Below, one piece after another: positions 50,632 through 59,478 of a DNA stretch of 64,000 bases. The notes beneath the pieces were generated by a model that was not told the origin of the DNA, did not search any database, and worked only from the letters and a program-made list of their open reading frames with translations. The position numbers were made by a program, and so were the translations under genes. Every line of letters starts with the position of its first letter. Positions within the stretch are counted from its first letter, which is position 1. The DNA is from Mesostigma viride (Eukaryota; Streptophyta; Mesostigmatophyceae; Mesostigmatales; Mesostigmataceae): NCBI GenBank assembly GCA_009746045.1, contig RPFO01000026.1, positions 2,829,663-2,893,662 on the forward strand, read 5' to 3'.

Positions 50632-51023
50632 CCTGGCCCCTCTTGCGTGCGGTCGTCGGCCCCGCGGCCTGCCTCATAGCGGGGTCGCTCCCGTATCGCG
50701 TCCGTCTTGAGCTTCTTCACCCGCTTTCTTAGCGTTCCCACGGCGCGGTGGAGTCTGATAGGGGCGATCATCGGGTCTCCGCGTTCATTGTGAAAAGCCA
50801 CCCACCCTGGCGGGGTCGCCCGCTCGAGATCTGCGGCTCTGAGGGCTTCGGCGTCCAGCCTGGCCGCGGCCGCGTCATACAGCATCTCCATATCCCGGGC
50901 TTTCTCATCCTTCTCATTCTGCAGCCGTTCCTCCTCGAGGGAGGTGCTGTAGGCGGCCAGACGGTGAACAAGGCGGGGCTCGCGCGTGACCGTCCACCCG
51001 CTCCGTCTCGACCTCGCTGTCAT
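50628..51023 (-). CDS. Cys/His-motif family protein, degenerate finger
   Basis: 131 aa from MTARSRRSGW. The segment REPRLVHRLAAYST aligns with RVRCPVHRLAVYNT of the protein at 51,471-52,130, but the Cys residues are gone, so the finger is probably lost. A coiled-coil-like helix (LEEERLQNEKDEKARDMEML) and PPGWVAFHNERG follow. It appears to be a diverged tandem paralogue. Confidence 0.6.
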   Translation of the reverse strand: MTARSRRSGWTVTREPRLVHRLAAYSTSLEEERLQNEKDEKARDMEMLYDAAAARLDAEALRAADLERATPPGWVAFHNERGDPMIAPIRLHRAVGTLRKRVKKLKTDAIRERPRYEAGRGADDRTQEGPG

Positions 51024-51060
51024 GCGTCTCCTATGCATACTGGAGCAGAAAAGAAAGGCG

Positions 51061-51477
51061 CTAGAACCCGGGCATCTTCTGGGTCGCCCTCTTCTGCGCC
51101 CTGTCTGCGGCGGCCGCGAACCGGCCCTTCAGCACCTGGCTGGTGACGAGGTTGTTCTTTCTGCTGGTGGAGCCGAACCGGATGGCCGACCGCGTGTCCA
51201 GCCCCTCGGCGATGGCCCGCGTGATCGCGTCGTGCTGTTGCAGGTCGCCGAACGTGGGCCGGCGAGCGCCCGGGCGCCACTCCCACTCGCGCCCCGCTCG
51301 CCTCTTGGCGTTTGTGAGCCGGTCGGTGGCGCGATCCACATACCTGTCGGCGCTCCGCTTATTCCTCAGACTCTCCTTATACGACGACCGCACCCGTGCT
51401 GCATATACATTAGCATTGGCCTGCAGCTTACCTAGGCGCTCCACGGCCCGATGGATCGATTTAGGGACGACTACCAT
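51061..51477 (-). CDS. 138-aa basic helical protein, function unknown
   Basis: MVVVPKSIHRAVERLGKLQA begins an Arg/Lys/Ala-rich protein with several amphipathic stretches (KESLRNKRSADRYVDRATDR) and FGDLQQHDAITRAIAEGLDT. Its start overlaps the stop of the upstream gene by 7 nt (ATGGTAG). The N-terminal IHRAVERLGKL resembles LHRAVGTLRKR in the neighbour downstream. It sits in a minus-strand cluster of three genes. Confidence 0.6.
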   Translation of the reverse strand: MVVVPKSIHRAVERLGKLQANANVYAARVRSSYKESLRNKRSADRYVDRATDRLTNAKRRAGREWEWRPGARRPTFGDLQQHDAITRAIAEGLDTRSAIRFGSTSRKNNLVTSQVLKGRFAAAADRAQKRATQKMPGF

Positions 51478-52130
51478 TGCCCTTTATCCCAAATGTCGAC
51501 CCACCCTGGCGGGGCCGGTTCGCTGTCTCCGAGTCCCATCGCTTCGGGGTCTCGAGCCGCCAACGATCGCCTCTCCTTGGCCATCCTAATCAGCATCTCC
51601 ACATCGTCGGCCTTCTCCTTCCTCTTTAAGAACGGCTGGTTGTCCAGAATTTGTGCCTCCCTCTCCTGCACACTTTTGGCGTTTCTCACGCCCCGTTCGT
51701 ACATGGCCACGTTGCTGGCTTTGTCGAGAGTGGTCAGGCCTTTAAGCGCTAAATTTACGTCACGGTTGTCGAATTTGTAGACCTCTTTCAATATCCTGTC
51801 TACCACCTCGGGCTCCCCCATCATGCGGTCCCATAGCGTCTGCTCGGGGCCGGGCCCCGGGGGCGCGCCCAGAGTCGGCTTCGTCCTGGTGCTGGGCCCC
51901 GGGTCGTAGGACGCGCTCGAATTCCGCGACCTGCGCATTTCCTCGAGCCGGGCGAGGGCGCGCCTCCTGCTGTCCTCCCCGTCCTCGCGCGCCTGCTCCT
52001 CTCGCCCCCCTCGGGTGTTGTAGACGGCCAGGCGGTGGACGGGGCACCGCACGCGGCCGCCCGTGCATGAGCGCAGGCAGCGGCGGCCCGCTCGCGTGAC
52101 CGATCCGCAGCGTCTCGAACTCGACGTCAT
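51471..52130 (-). CDS. 219-aa protein with N-terminal C-x9-C-x10-C-x2-H motif
   Basis: RRCGSVTRAGRRCLRSCTGG then RVRCPVH gives C8-x9-C18-x10-C29-x2-H32. After this come an Arg-rich helix (EEQAREDGEDSRRRALARLE), a middle region (LWDRMMGEPEVVDRILKEVY), a second helix and a C-terminal PPGWVDIWDKG. The PPGWV ending is shared with the paralogue at 50,628-51,023. The motif and basic helix suggest a nucleic-acid-binding or virion protein. Confidence 0.75.
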   Translation of the reverse strand: MTSSSRRCGSVTRAGRRCLRSCTGGRVRCPVHRLAVYNTRGGREEQAREDGEDSRRRALARLEEMRRSRNSSASYDPGPSTRTKPTLGAPPGPGPEQTLWDRMMGEPEVVDRILKEVYKFDNRDVNLALKGLTTLDKASNVAMYERGVRNAKSVQEREAQILDNQPFLKRKEKADDVEMLIRMAKERRSLAARDPEAMGLGDSEPAPPGWVDIWDKGQW

Positions 52131-52197
52131 ATGCCGACTATGACATTAGATCAGAAAAGAAAGGCTTCCATAAAATGTTCTTTGTCCTTTTCGGACT

Positions 52198-52902
52198 ATG
52201 AGGTGCATAAGGATAATGGAGGGCGGGGGTCGGTGTTCCCGTGACGCCCGGAGGCAGGGAAGGCTTTGTTCAGCCCACGCCCCACGTCCACATAGTAGGG
52301 GAGAACATCACGCCATGAGGTCCAACGATGCCAGCGAAAATCCCATCCTTTACAGGCTGTTGACCGGGTACTTGCCCTTAACCGATGCCGTGAGCCTCAG
52401 CAGAGTAAACCGACCGGCTCGAGTGGGCGTATTGAACGAGCTCTTTAGGGATGACCGACTTCAAGCAGTTTCAAACAATAGCATTTTGCTAAACCACGAC
52501 TCCGACCTGTCTATTGATAGACTCATGGCTCACGATATTCGCCATCCCTTGCCATTAACCTGGACGTTGCCGCTTATGAAGAGATGGCTTAATAGAGCGC
52601 GCATAAAGGCGGGTGACCGATGGGGGGGATCGAGTTGTTCTCGTTACCCAGAGGCACCCCTGAGGAGGAGGAGGCTTGTCGTGAGGCCGACTATGCCTTG
52701 ACCGGCCTTCTGTGGGCGAGAGACCGTAATCGGGGGAGAAACGGCGAGGACAGGGAGCGCTTGGAGGAGGCGCGTCGTGACTATCTGCGCAAATCCCTGG
52801 CATCCAGGAATGTAGATGCGCTGAAGTGGTGCCCACAGCTCCCCCCGGCGACCCGAGGTTTTTACAAATGTAGGGCACGTGCGTTTCCGGGGGGGGTAAA
52901 TT
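52198..52902 (+). pseudogene. Cys/His-motif plus F-box-like protein, one frameshift
   Basis: MRCIRIMEGGGRCSRDARRQ then GRLCSAH gives C3-x9-C13-x10-C24-x2-H27. It is followed by an F-box-like helical pair (LYRLLTGYLPLTDAVSLSRV). The frame shifts in the G7 run at about 52,620 (one base missing) and continues GIELFSLPRGTPEEEEACRE, DYALTGLLWARD and ALKWCPQLPP. The natural end is unclear, since the second frame stays open into the next gene. Confidence 0.6.
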
Positions 52903-52929
52903 ATGCCATTCCCCATCAGGCAGACACAC

Positions 52930-54239
52930 ATGTCCACGAAGCTGATCCCCGTGGAGATCGAGGAGGGCGAGGACGCGGGGGGCGGCGTGCACACGGCGCC
53001 GGCGGTGCGGGGAGGGGACATGTCTCGCGTGGAGATCGTGGAGGAGGACTTCGATTCGCCGCTGGCCGCGGCCGCGCCCCCTATCTCGCACGGGGCCGCG
53101 GTCTGGGCCGGGCAGCAGGCGCCGATCCGGGGCGGCAAGGGCCGGGCCAAGAAGGGGCCGGGCGGGGAGGACGAGTTGGAGGCTCTGGCCAATCCCAAGA
53201 AGACGCGGTCCGCGTACGCGGCCCCCCTCCCTCGGCAGCGGCGATCAAACCGGCACCGGCGAACGACTTCTACTTCGACGACTACGGCGACGAGGACGAG
53301 GACGACTACGGCGACGCGGGGTTCGGCGGGATGGGCGCGAACGCGGTGGAGGACGAGGCGGTGCCCAGGAAGACGCCCCAGGAGCTGCACCTGGAGAAGA
53401 TGGAGATCCTGCACAAGCTGCACCGTATGAAGGAGAAGGGTTTCTCGGTCCAGGCGGGACTGGACGCGAAGACGGACATCAACGAGCTGCGTTTCGAGTA
53501 CGAGAAGATCGCGCGGTCGGCGGAGACCAAGACCGCGATCAACACGATGCGGCAGGTGCTGGTGGCGGCGACGTCGGCGCTGCAGTTCTTCAACAGCCGG
53601 TACGACCCTATCGGTCTGAAGCTGGACGGGTGGTCCGAGAGCATCATGGCGAACGTGAACGATTACGACGGCGTGTTCGAGCGCCTGTACGACAAGCATC
53701 GCACGCGTATCTCGATGCCCCCCGAGCTGGAGCTGATGCTGATGCTGGGGGGCAGCGCGATGATGTTCCATATGTCTGCGTCTTTCGCGAGCGCGGGCCT
53801 CCCTTCCATGTCGGACATCGCCAAGACGGACCCGGAGCTGATGAAGAGCCTGGTCAAGATCATGATCCAGAAGCAGCAGCAGGAGGGGGGACTGGGGCCG
53901 GTCGAGCCCCAGCAGCCACCGCCACCCGCGCAACAGGGCGGGTACGTGATGCGCGGTCCGATGCTGTTCCGCCCCGAGGTGCCGCCGCCGGTGAACATGG
54001 ACCGCGTGGTGCGTGAGGCGATGGGCCCTCCCTCTCCCGGCCGCGAGCACGTCGTGGAGATCGTGGACGACGACGGCGCCAGCGCGTACGACGACGTCGC
54101 TTCCTCGGCGGGCGGGGAGGACGTGCGCAGGGTGCAGATCGACGGGGGGAAGCGGTCCTCTTCCAAGAAGAAGAGGGGCGGCATCAAGAAGAGCGTGCAG
54201 ATCGAGGACGACCCCACCAAAGTGGTGATGGACCTGTAG
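52930..54239 (+). pseudogene. DUF5767-type giant-virus protein, one frameshift
   Basis: The frame starts MSTKLIPVEIEEGED. The acidic N-terminus continues to about 53,220, where one C is missing from a C6 run and the frame changes to PSAAAIKPAPANDFYFDDYG. The conserved core (ELHLEKMEILHKLHRMKEKG, ELRFEYEKIARSAE, LDGWSESIMANVNDYD, FERLYDKHRTRISMPPELEL, LGGSAMMFHMS) matches my memory of the nucleocytoplasmic large DNA virus family DUF5767, a probable virion or morphogenesis protein. The tail is acidic then basic. Product length would be about 436 aa. This is the best lineage marker for Nucleocytoviricota here. Confidence 0.8.
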
Positions 54240-54323
54240 TACAGGATCGGCTTTCATTAATACAAAACAATCCTTTCAAAACTCGTCAAAGAAGGATCGC
54301 GTTATCGTCGCAGATATAGCGAA

Positions 54324-55313
54324 TCACGAGCGGTTCCTCCGCTCCCTCTCCTCCTTGTACTTCTGCAGCTGCAGGGCGCGCCTCCTGGCCCTCTCCCTCT
54401 CCTCCTCCGCGCGCGTGGTTTGGCGCGTGACGCGCTTGCTGGCCCTGCTCGACCCACTGCTCCTTGACCCGCTGCCCCCGCTCCACCTGCTGCCGCTCGA
54501 CCCGCCGCTCCTGCTCCTTGACCCGCTTCCGCCCCCGAGCCTGCTGCCGCTCGACCCGCTGCTGACGGTGATCACGGAGGGGGCGCGGCGGGCGCTGCTC
54601 TTGCGCGCGAACTGGGGGGGCAGGGGCGACTCGGATCGACTCCTCTTCGCCGCGTGGGAGCGCGAGGTCCCCGGCGCCGTCTCTCCGCTCGTCTTCCTCG
54701 CGCGCTTCCTGCCCTTCTTGCCCGTCCACACCTCCCTCTCGCCCTGTTCCGTGCCCAGCACATAGTCGCCGCCCTCGCCGCTGTCCTCGGGCGGGGGGCT
54801 CCCGCTCTGGGAACTCCACTCCTGCACGGCCCTCTGCATCCTCGCGATGTCCGACGGCGTGGGTTGGGGCGCGGGGCGCCTACTGCGGGGCTGGAGCGGG
54901 GGCGGGGGCGCCACGTCGGCCCTCAGGGTCTGCAACATCCCCTGGACCTCGGCGCGCAGGTTCTGGATGGTCAGCGCCCTCCTGTCCCTGTCCACCCGCC
55001 CCGTCAGGGGGTTGAGGATGTATCGCAGCTGATCGTTGGCCCAGTCGCGGGCGGTGGGCAGATGGGCGACGCCGTTCAGCGCGTACTCCTCGCGGTAGAC
55101 GTTTCTGCCGTCGTCGTGGGTGATGGTGATCGCGGGCTCCCTCGCGAGGTTCACCGCCCACTCGCCGTCCGCGTCGGCTATCAGGGCGAGGCCTCTGAGC
55201 GTGGGGTGCCGCCTGCCCTGTGGCGGCAGGTGCGCCAGTTGCAGCAGGGCCAGGAGAGGGCCCAGCAGGTTGTGCAGGTCGTTTTCGGCGGTGACTTGCG
55301 TGTTCCTGGGCAT
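54324..55313 (-). CDS. 329-aa protein with Ser/Gly-rich C-terminal half
   Basis: The N-terminal ~130 residues look folded (NDLHNLLGPLLALLQLAHLP, EWAVNLAREPAITITHDDGR, RDWANDQLRYILNPLTGRV). A Pro-rich linker, a basic block (TGKKGRKRARKTSGE) and long Ser/Gly/Arg repeats (SGGSSGSRWSGGSGSR) follow, ending in a Glu/Arg helix. It probably binds nucleic acid or packs in the virion. No family is recognised. Convergent with the DUF5767 gene. Confidence 0.6.
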   Translation of the reverse strand: MPRNTQVTAENDLHNLLGPLLALLQLAHLPPQGRRHPTLRGLALIADADGEWAVNLAREPAITITHDDGRNVYREEYALNGVAHLPTARDWANDQLRYILNPLTGRVDRDRRALTIQNLRAEVQGMLQTLRADVAPPPPLQPRSRRPAPQPTPSDIARMQRAVQEWSSQSGSPPPEDSGEGGDYVLGTEQGEREVWTGKKGRKRARKTSGETAPGTSRSHAAKRSRSESPLPPQFARKSSARRAPSVITVSSGSSGSRLGGGSGSRSRSGGSSGSRWSGGSGSRSSGSSRASKRVTRQTTRAEEERERARRRALQLQKYKEERERRNRS

Positions 55314-55467
55314 GGCTGGCTATGTATATGGAGGACATCATATTGGCGTCAGCGCTTGTCGGTGGCGCTGACTCGGGCCATGGCGGACATCATGCTCCGC
55401 CGTACGCGGGCTGATTTTGCGGTGCAGCAGGGCTATTAGGTTCCTCCCGTTAGGCGTTTCCATTGGT

Positions 55468-55571
55468 CTTATCGTAGTATAGAGCTTTGACATGGCTCTG
55501 TATATAGGTTTATAGCTGGGCGTTTGCTTTGGTTTGAGTGATTTCACTCTGCTGTAAGTAATTATATTTTT
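55468..55571 (+). repeat. 104-bp dispersed repeat, viral-side copy
   Basis: Identical by eye to 1,797-1,900. It sits between two viral genes and starts and ends abruptly (viral sequence GGTCTT, then TAATGTATATGG). It includes a GAGTGA-TT-TCACTC stem and TATATAGGTTTATAG. Confidence 0.85.
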
Positions 55572-55601
55572 AATGTATATGGAGGAGGTTCGTTTATTAT
55601 T

Positions 55602-55868
55602 TCACAGCGACATCTGGTTCTCGTCGGCGTCCCAGGAGTGGTACGCCACCTGGTGGCGCAGGATGCAGTGCCCGGGGAGGCTGTCCCACGTGTGGGGCGG
55701 AGTGTCTTTGAGCAGGCGCCAGACGTTGTACTCGCCGTTCCGGTCGAAGCAGACGGTCTTGAGGTATCCGGTCTGTATCCTCGGCCGCTCGTCGGGGGGA
55801 AGCTCGGCCAGCTCCTCGATCGACCAGCCGGATGACAGGAAGTCCTGGAGGGTCCACTCGACTACCAT
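55602..55868 (-). CDS. 88-aa hypothetical protein
   Basis: MVVEWTLQDFLSSGWSIEEL begins a compact, mixed-composition protein containing LPPDERPRIQTGYLKTVCFD and WDSLPGHCILRHQVAYHSWD. No family is recognised. Codon use is like its viral neighbours. The preceding frame (55,597-55,857) is the shadow. Confidence 0.55.
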   Translation of the reverse strand: MVVEWTLQDFLSSGWSIEELAELPPDERPRIQTGYLKTVCFDRNGEYNVWRLLKDTPPHTWDSLPGHCILRHQVAYHSWDADENQMSL

Positions 55869-55998
55869 TTTTTAATTGGAAATGCGAGGATTTAGGTGGT
55901 GCATTTGACGCGCCTATCCGACCTACTAATCAGTGTGAATGAGTGACGCGTTTATTTGGAGTTGTAATATTTCTCTTTATTGATGCAAACATGTGAAG

Positions 55999-56926
55999 AT
56001 GTCGACAGCTATTATCGAGTATTTGCAGCCGTCCGCTCCCTTGGCAGAAGGCACGGACGACCCGTTCGCGAACAAGATCCGGGTGACGCCGGATGGGATG
56101 GTGTCTGTAATAGACATTATTAAATGCATTTTATTCATGAGCGACGACGGCGCCCTTTCACGCAATTCCGCCACCCACGCCAGCACTGCCCTCTTACGCC
56201 TCCGGGAGGAGCACAGGGAGGTTGACTCTGTCATAGTCAACCAACGATTTGCCGGCCCCGGTCAGCGAGACACCCCTGTCGCGGACCGGCTGGGGATCAT
56301 TCAGATCATCCAGCTGCTGCCCGGGAAGAAGGCCGCGAGCTTCCGCCTTAACATGGCGGTCCTGCTGGAGCGGTACCTGGAGGTGGACCCTGCTCTTATC
56401 CAGGACCTGCTGGATAGGTACGAGGAGAAAACGGGACAGGAGTTCGTCCCCTTGGACCGCGCGAGGGTGAAGGCGGCCCCCAGGGTGAAGAGCTGCGAGG
56501 AGACAAAACTGAACATGCGCGCCATAAGGGACAGCGCGGGTTCCGGGAAGCCGGTGCCCCCCGGGTGTACGCGGCGGTCAACAACCTGGGCAACCAGCTC
56601 GTCACCGGGTACGATCAGACCGCGGATTACAGGCGTGACCAGGGGCTGACGAGGAGGAGCCAGGCGACAAGGGACACTTTCTCGGACTCTATGAGCGGCG
56701 TGATGTTCGTATTCCACGACCGCCACCGGGCGATGGTGGAAAAGGGGGGCAGCCCGGAGAAGGCGGCCACGGCCATCTGGAGGCCCTTGGCCCCGGTCTG
56801 GAGAAGCTGGGATACTACGATGAGGCGCGCGAGTACCGCGGGCCGGAGTGGGCCGAGACGAACAAGCGCCTGATGCTGGAGAACAGGAGCTACAACCGCG
56901 AGGAGCGGCTGAAGCTGGCCGCCTGA
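55999..56926 (+). pseudogene. BRO/antirepressor-like protein, two frameshifts
   Basis: Start MSTAIIEYLQPSAP at 55,999. Conserved blocks are NKIRVTPDGMVSVIDIIKCI, QRDTPVADRLGIIQIIQLLP and ERYLEVDPALIQDLLDRYEE, a family common in giant viruses and algae as I recall it, related to the KilA-N/BRO regulators. The frame shifts near 56,565 (VYAAVNNLGNQLVTGYDQTA, RDTFSDSMSGVMFVFHDR) and again near 56,795 (GLEKLGYYDEAREYRGPEWA), ending at 56,926. Paralogues: 57,797-58,267 and the fragment at 49,228. Confidence 0.7.
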
Positions 56927-56927
56927 G

Positions 56928-57409
56928 TCACAGGACGTCATCCCACCCGCCCAGTACCCCGCTGCCCCTGGGATGCACCCGGAAGACCCCCTCGCTGATG
57001 ATGACGTCCCTCTCGGGGCGCTCGGAGGCGAAGTAGACGGCCATGCTCGAGTAGGAGCAGTACTTCATGAGCAGGTCGGGGGGCACGTCGATACATCGCA
57101 ACCCGGTGACGAGGTGGATGGGCTCCTCGTCATCTCGGGCGACCACCCCTTGAGGCTGTCGAGGGCGACGGCGAGGGACTCGAGGGTGGTACACCGCTCA
57201 TCGACTGCCCTGAGCACCCTGGCGGCTATGGCGAACCTCTTGGCGTCCCCTCGGTCGGCGAAGGCCATGACGTGCTCCTTCGCTCCCACGCCCACGCTCA
57301 AGAGCCTCTTCTTTACCGTGTCCACCAGCACGACGGGGTTGCTTTTCCCGGTCTTTTCCTGGCATACGGGGGTCCAGACGCGCACCACGGCGGCCTGCAT
57401 CGCACACAC
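56928..57409 (-). pseudogene. Unidentified protein, one frameshift
   Basis: The first part from MCAMQAAVVRVWTPV includes VDTVKKRLLSVGVGAKEHVM and RFAIAARVLRAVDERCTTLE. Near 57,145 one G is missing from a G run, and the coding moves to VVARDDEEPIHLVTGLRCID, CSYSSMAVYFASE and DVIISEGVFRVHP, ending at 56,928. An alternative Met is at 57,400. The product would be about 160 aa. No family is recognised. It converges with the BRO-like gene with only 1 bp between stops. Confidence 0.55.
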
Positions 57410-57446
57410 AGCCAGCTTCCATTTTTTCCCCTCTTCCCGTGCCGCG

Positions 57447-57710
57447 TCACACCGGCGACTGGTCGCGGGACACCCGGAAGAACATGTCGTAGCCGCCGGG
57501 TGCCGCCGGGTTGGCGACGCGGTATTCGAGCACAGGTTCGCCCGCGTCGTCGTAGGTGGATGCGAAGTGTCCGAACGAGCCGAACGCGAAGGGGTTGGTG
57601 GCCCCCAGCCTGTCCCCGTTTCCGAACGTGATCGTGTCCCCGACGGTGAGGTTGTTCACCTCCCTGTTGGCGGTGGTCATCGCGCGCTGACGGATACCGC
57701 TGGCCCTCAT
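57447..57710 (-). CDS. 87-aa hypothetical protein
   Basis: MRASGIRQRAMTTANREVNN is followed by TVGDTITFGNGDRLGATNPF and an aromatic, beta-rich segment (GFGHFAST-like). No domain is recognised. It lies divergently from the BRO-like gene at 57,797 with an 86-bp gap. Confidence 0.5.
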   Translation of the reverse strand: MRASGIRQRAMTTANREVNNLTVGDTITFGNGDRLGATNPFAFGSFGHFASTYDDAGEPVLEYRVANPAAPGGYDMFFRVSRDQSPV

Positions 57711-57796
57711 TTTCGGTTGGGGCTTGGCGCGTTTATCGGGTTCCGTAAATTATGTTCGTTGATGCATGACACGCGCGCGACGCCTCGTCGGCGGCT

Positions 57797-58267
57797 ATGG
57801 CGACGGCGCTTGCGGACAAGATCCGTATGACGGACGAGGGGAAGGTTTCGGCCCTGGACGTGATAAAGCTGTTGTGCTTCACGGGGGAGGACGGCCAGCC
57901 CCGGCCGTACGCGGACCTGAAGGCCCGCAAGTGCTGGAACAAGTACGTGAAGAACGACACGGACATCCCCTCCCGGTGCGCGTACCACGTGTTTCCGGGC
58001 GACGCGCAGGACATGAGGACGCCCGTGGGGGGGCGCGACGTGATGATCGAGATGGCGATGGTCCTCCCCGGTTCCCGCGCGGCCAGTTTCCGCGATCGCG
58101 TGACCGACCTGATGTTCCGTTACGCGTTCGGCGACCCGGCGCTCATAGAGGACCTCCAGAGCCGAGCGGACTCCAAGTTGCTGACGAAGCTTGCGACGGG
58201 GTACGACAGGGACGAGGATCCCCGGGCTCGCCTGAACGACTTCCTTTCCTACGTGCTCCAGGGCTAG
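57797..58267 (+). CDS. BRO/antirepressor-like protein, 156 aa
   Basis: The full frame is intact. Blocks DKIRMTDEGKVSALDVIKLL, YHVFPGDAQDMRTPVGGRDV, EMAMVLPGSRAASFRDRV and RYAFGDPALIEDLQSRADSK align with the frameshifted gene at 55,999, though it is shorter at the C-terminus. The shared G..TPV...LLPG..AASFR...RY..DPALI pattern defines the family. It is likely a DNA-binding regulator or antirepressor-type protein; that function is inferred. Confidence 0.7.
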   Translation: MATALADKIRMTDEGKVSALDVIKLLCFTGEDGQPRPYADLKARKCWNKYVKNDTDIPSRCAYHVFPGDAQDMRTPVGGRDVMIEMAMVLPGSRAASFRDRVTDLMFRYAFGDPALIEDLQSRADSKLLTKLATGYDRDEDPRARLNDFLSYVLQG

Positions 58268-58322
58268 GATGCATTCGTTCAAATCGTCACATGATTGTTA
58301 TGAATTGTTATTATTATTATTA

Positions 58323-59306
58323 TTACGAATCGAAAATGAACACGGTCTTTTCCGACTGGGCGGACACGACCCGCTTGTTTATCCTCAGCTGACCATTGAC
58401 GACCACAAACTTGTAGCGGACGTCGCCCGCCCCCAATTCGACGCTGTCCGCCTCCACGCCAAACCTGCCCGTCCCGGGCTTCACCACCATGTCGAGGGAG
58501 GCGGACGTGGAGAGCGCGATGCCCGCCGGGTCGTCCTTGCGGGCTATCTCCAGCCACGCGTCCGGGGGCGGCAGAGGCCCTCCGGGGAGGAACTTGAACG
58601 ACGACTGGGAGTGGGCGACGACGGCCCTGCCGCTCAATCGCAGCTGGTCGCCCGATTCCAGGGACAGGTCCGCGTTTGGGGTGCTGGCCACCCGCGCCCG
58701 CGTGGCGCTGGAGCCCGTCTGGGCGTATTGCGCGTTCTGATGCACCCCCACGGTCAGCCAGGCGGGGTCCTGGAGGCCCGACGCGGCGTTCAGGTGCTTT
58801 CCCCATACCCTGATGGCGTCTCCCCCCTCGGCCGCCGTCCCGTCCCCCTTGTAGGCGTGCAGCTCGCCCAGGGTGACGACGCGCCCGTGGCGTCCTCCGG
58901 GATCTGCGACAGGGAGCACGTTGTTGCCGGCGAGCACGAGGTCGTGGGTGGTCGCTCTGATCAGCGAGTGCTTGTCTGGCGCGGGGGTCGTGTTGTCGGC
59001 GATGCCGGCGAGTCTCGGGTCCTCGGCGGGCAGGGGCTCCGTTTGGAAGCCTTCCAGGCTGACCCCGACGATGGACGTGGACGAAATGTTGCCGTCCTTG
59101 GACCGGGTGCTGGGCTGGGAGGAGATCACTATGGAGCCCCCCTGCGAGCCGTTCGGGTTGACGGCCTGCAGCACGGTGTTGGTCCCATCCCGCAAGACCT
59201 TGATCGTTCCTGACGGCGCCCCGTTGTCGGCGGATGACCCGATCTCACGAGCCGCGACGGCTCGGAAAAAGATCCTTCCGGTGGCCAGGCCGACATTGGG
59301 CGGCAT
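58323..59306 (-). CDS. 327-aa fibre- or virion-surface-like protein
   Basis: MPPNVGLATGRIFFRAVAAR starts a beta-rich sequence with short repeating motifs (SGTIKVLRDGTNTVLQAV, GGSIVISSQPST, SGDQLRLSGRAVV, GIALSTSASLDMVV). Composition (Gly, Ser, Val, Asn; few Cys) and the DLSLESGDQLRLSG block resemble the N-terminal half of the 993-aa neighbour (ELRSDAQLRLSADRV), so both may be related trimeric fibre proteins. Function is inferred. Confidence 0.55.
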   Translation of the reverse strand: MPPNVGLATGRIFFRAVAAREIGSSADNGAPSGTIKVLRDGTNTVLQAVNPNGSQGGSIVISSQPSTRSKDGNISSTSIVGVSLEGFQTEPLPAEDPRLAGIADNTTPAPDKHSLIRATTHDLVLAGNNVLPVADPGGRHGRVVTLGELHAYKGDGTAAEGGDAIRVWGKHLNAASGLQDPAWLTVGVHQNAQYAQTGSSATRARVASTPNADLSLESGDQLRLSGRAVVAHSQSSFKFLPGGPLPPPDAWLEIARKDDPAGIALSTSASLDMVVKPGTGRFGVEADSVELGAGDVRYKFVVVNGQLRINKRVVSAQSEKTVFIFDS

Positions 59307-59478
59307 GTTCGCTGGGTCTCGCGCGGGTTTACATAGACCCCGAGCTAATTATTTGGCCGCGTTACACGCGCTCTGAACCAGCAGTGGGGAATGGGGACAC
59401 GTACGGCAGTTGGGATTATTTTTTAATTCATAAAATGACGCAAACAAAACCGACTCGAAGCAGGGCGCTTTAGACGGC

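Noticed and set aside
53000-53230. Gly/Arg-rich frame continuous with the DUF5767 frame upstream of 53,230
   Set aside because: The acidic frame starting at 52,930 is more protein-like, and one missing C in a C run explains the switch.
53190-53235. A 25-nt GT...AG intron to explain the DUF5767 frame change
   Set aside because: Its length would not restore the frame, and it is shorter than credible introns.
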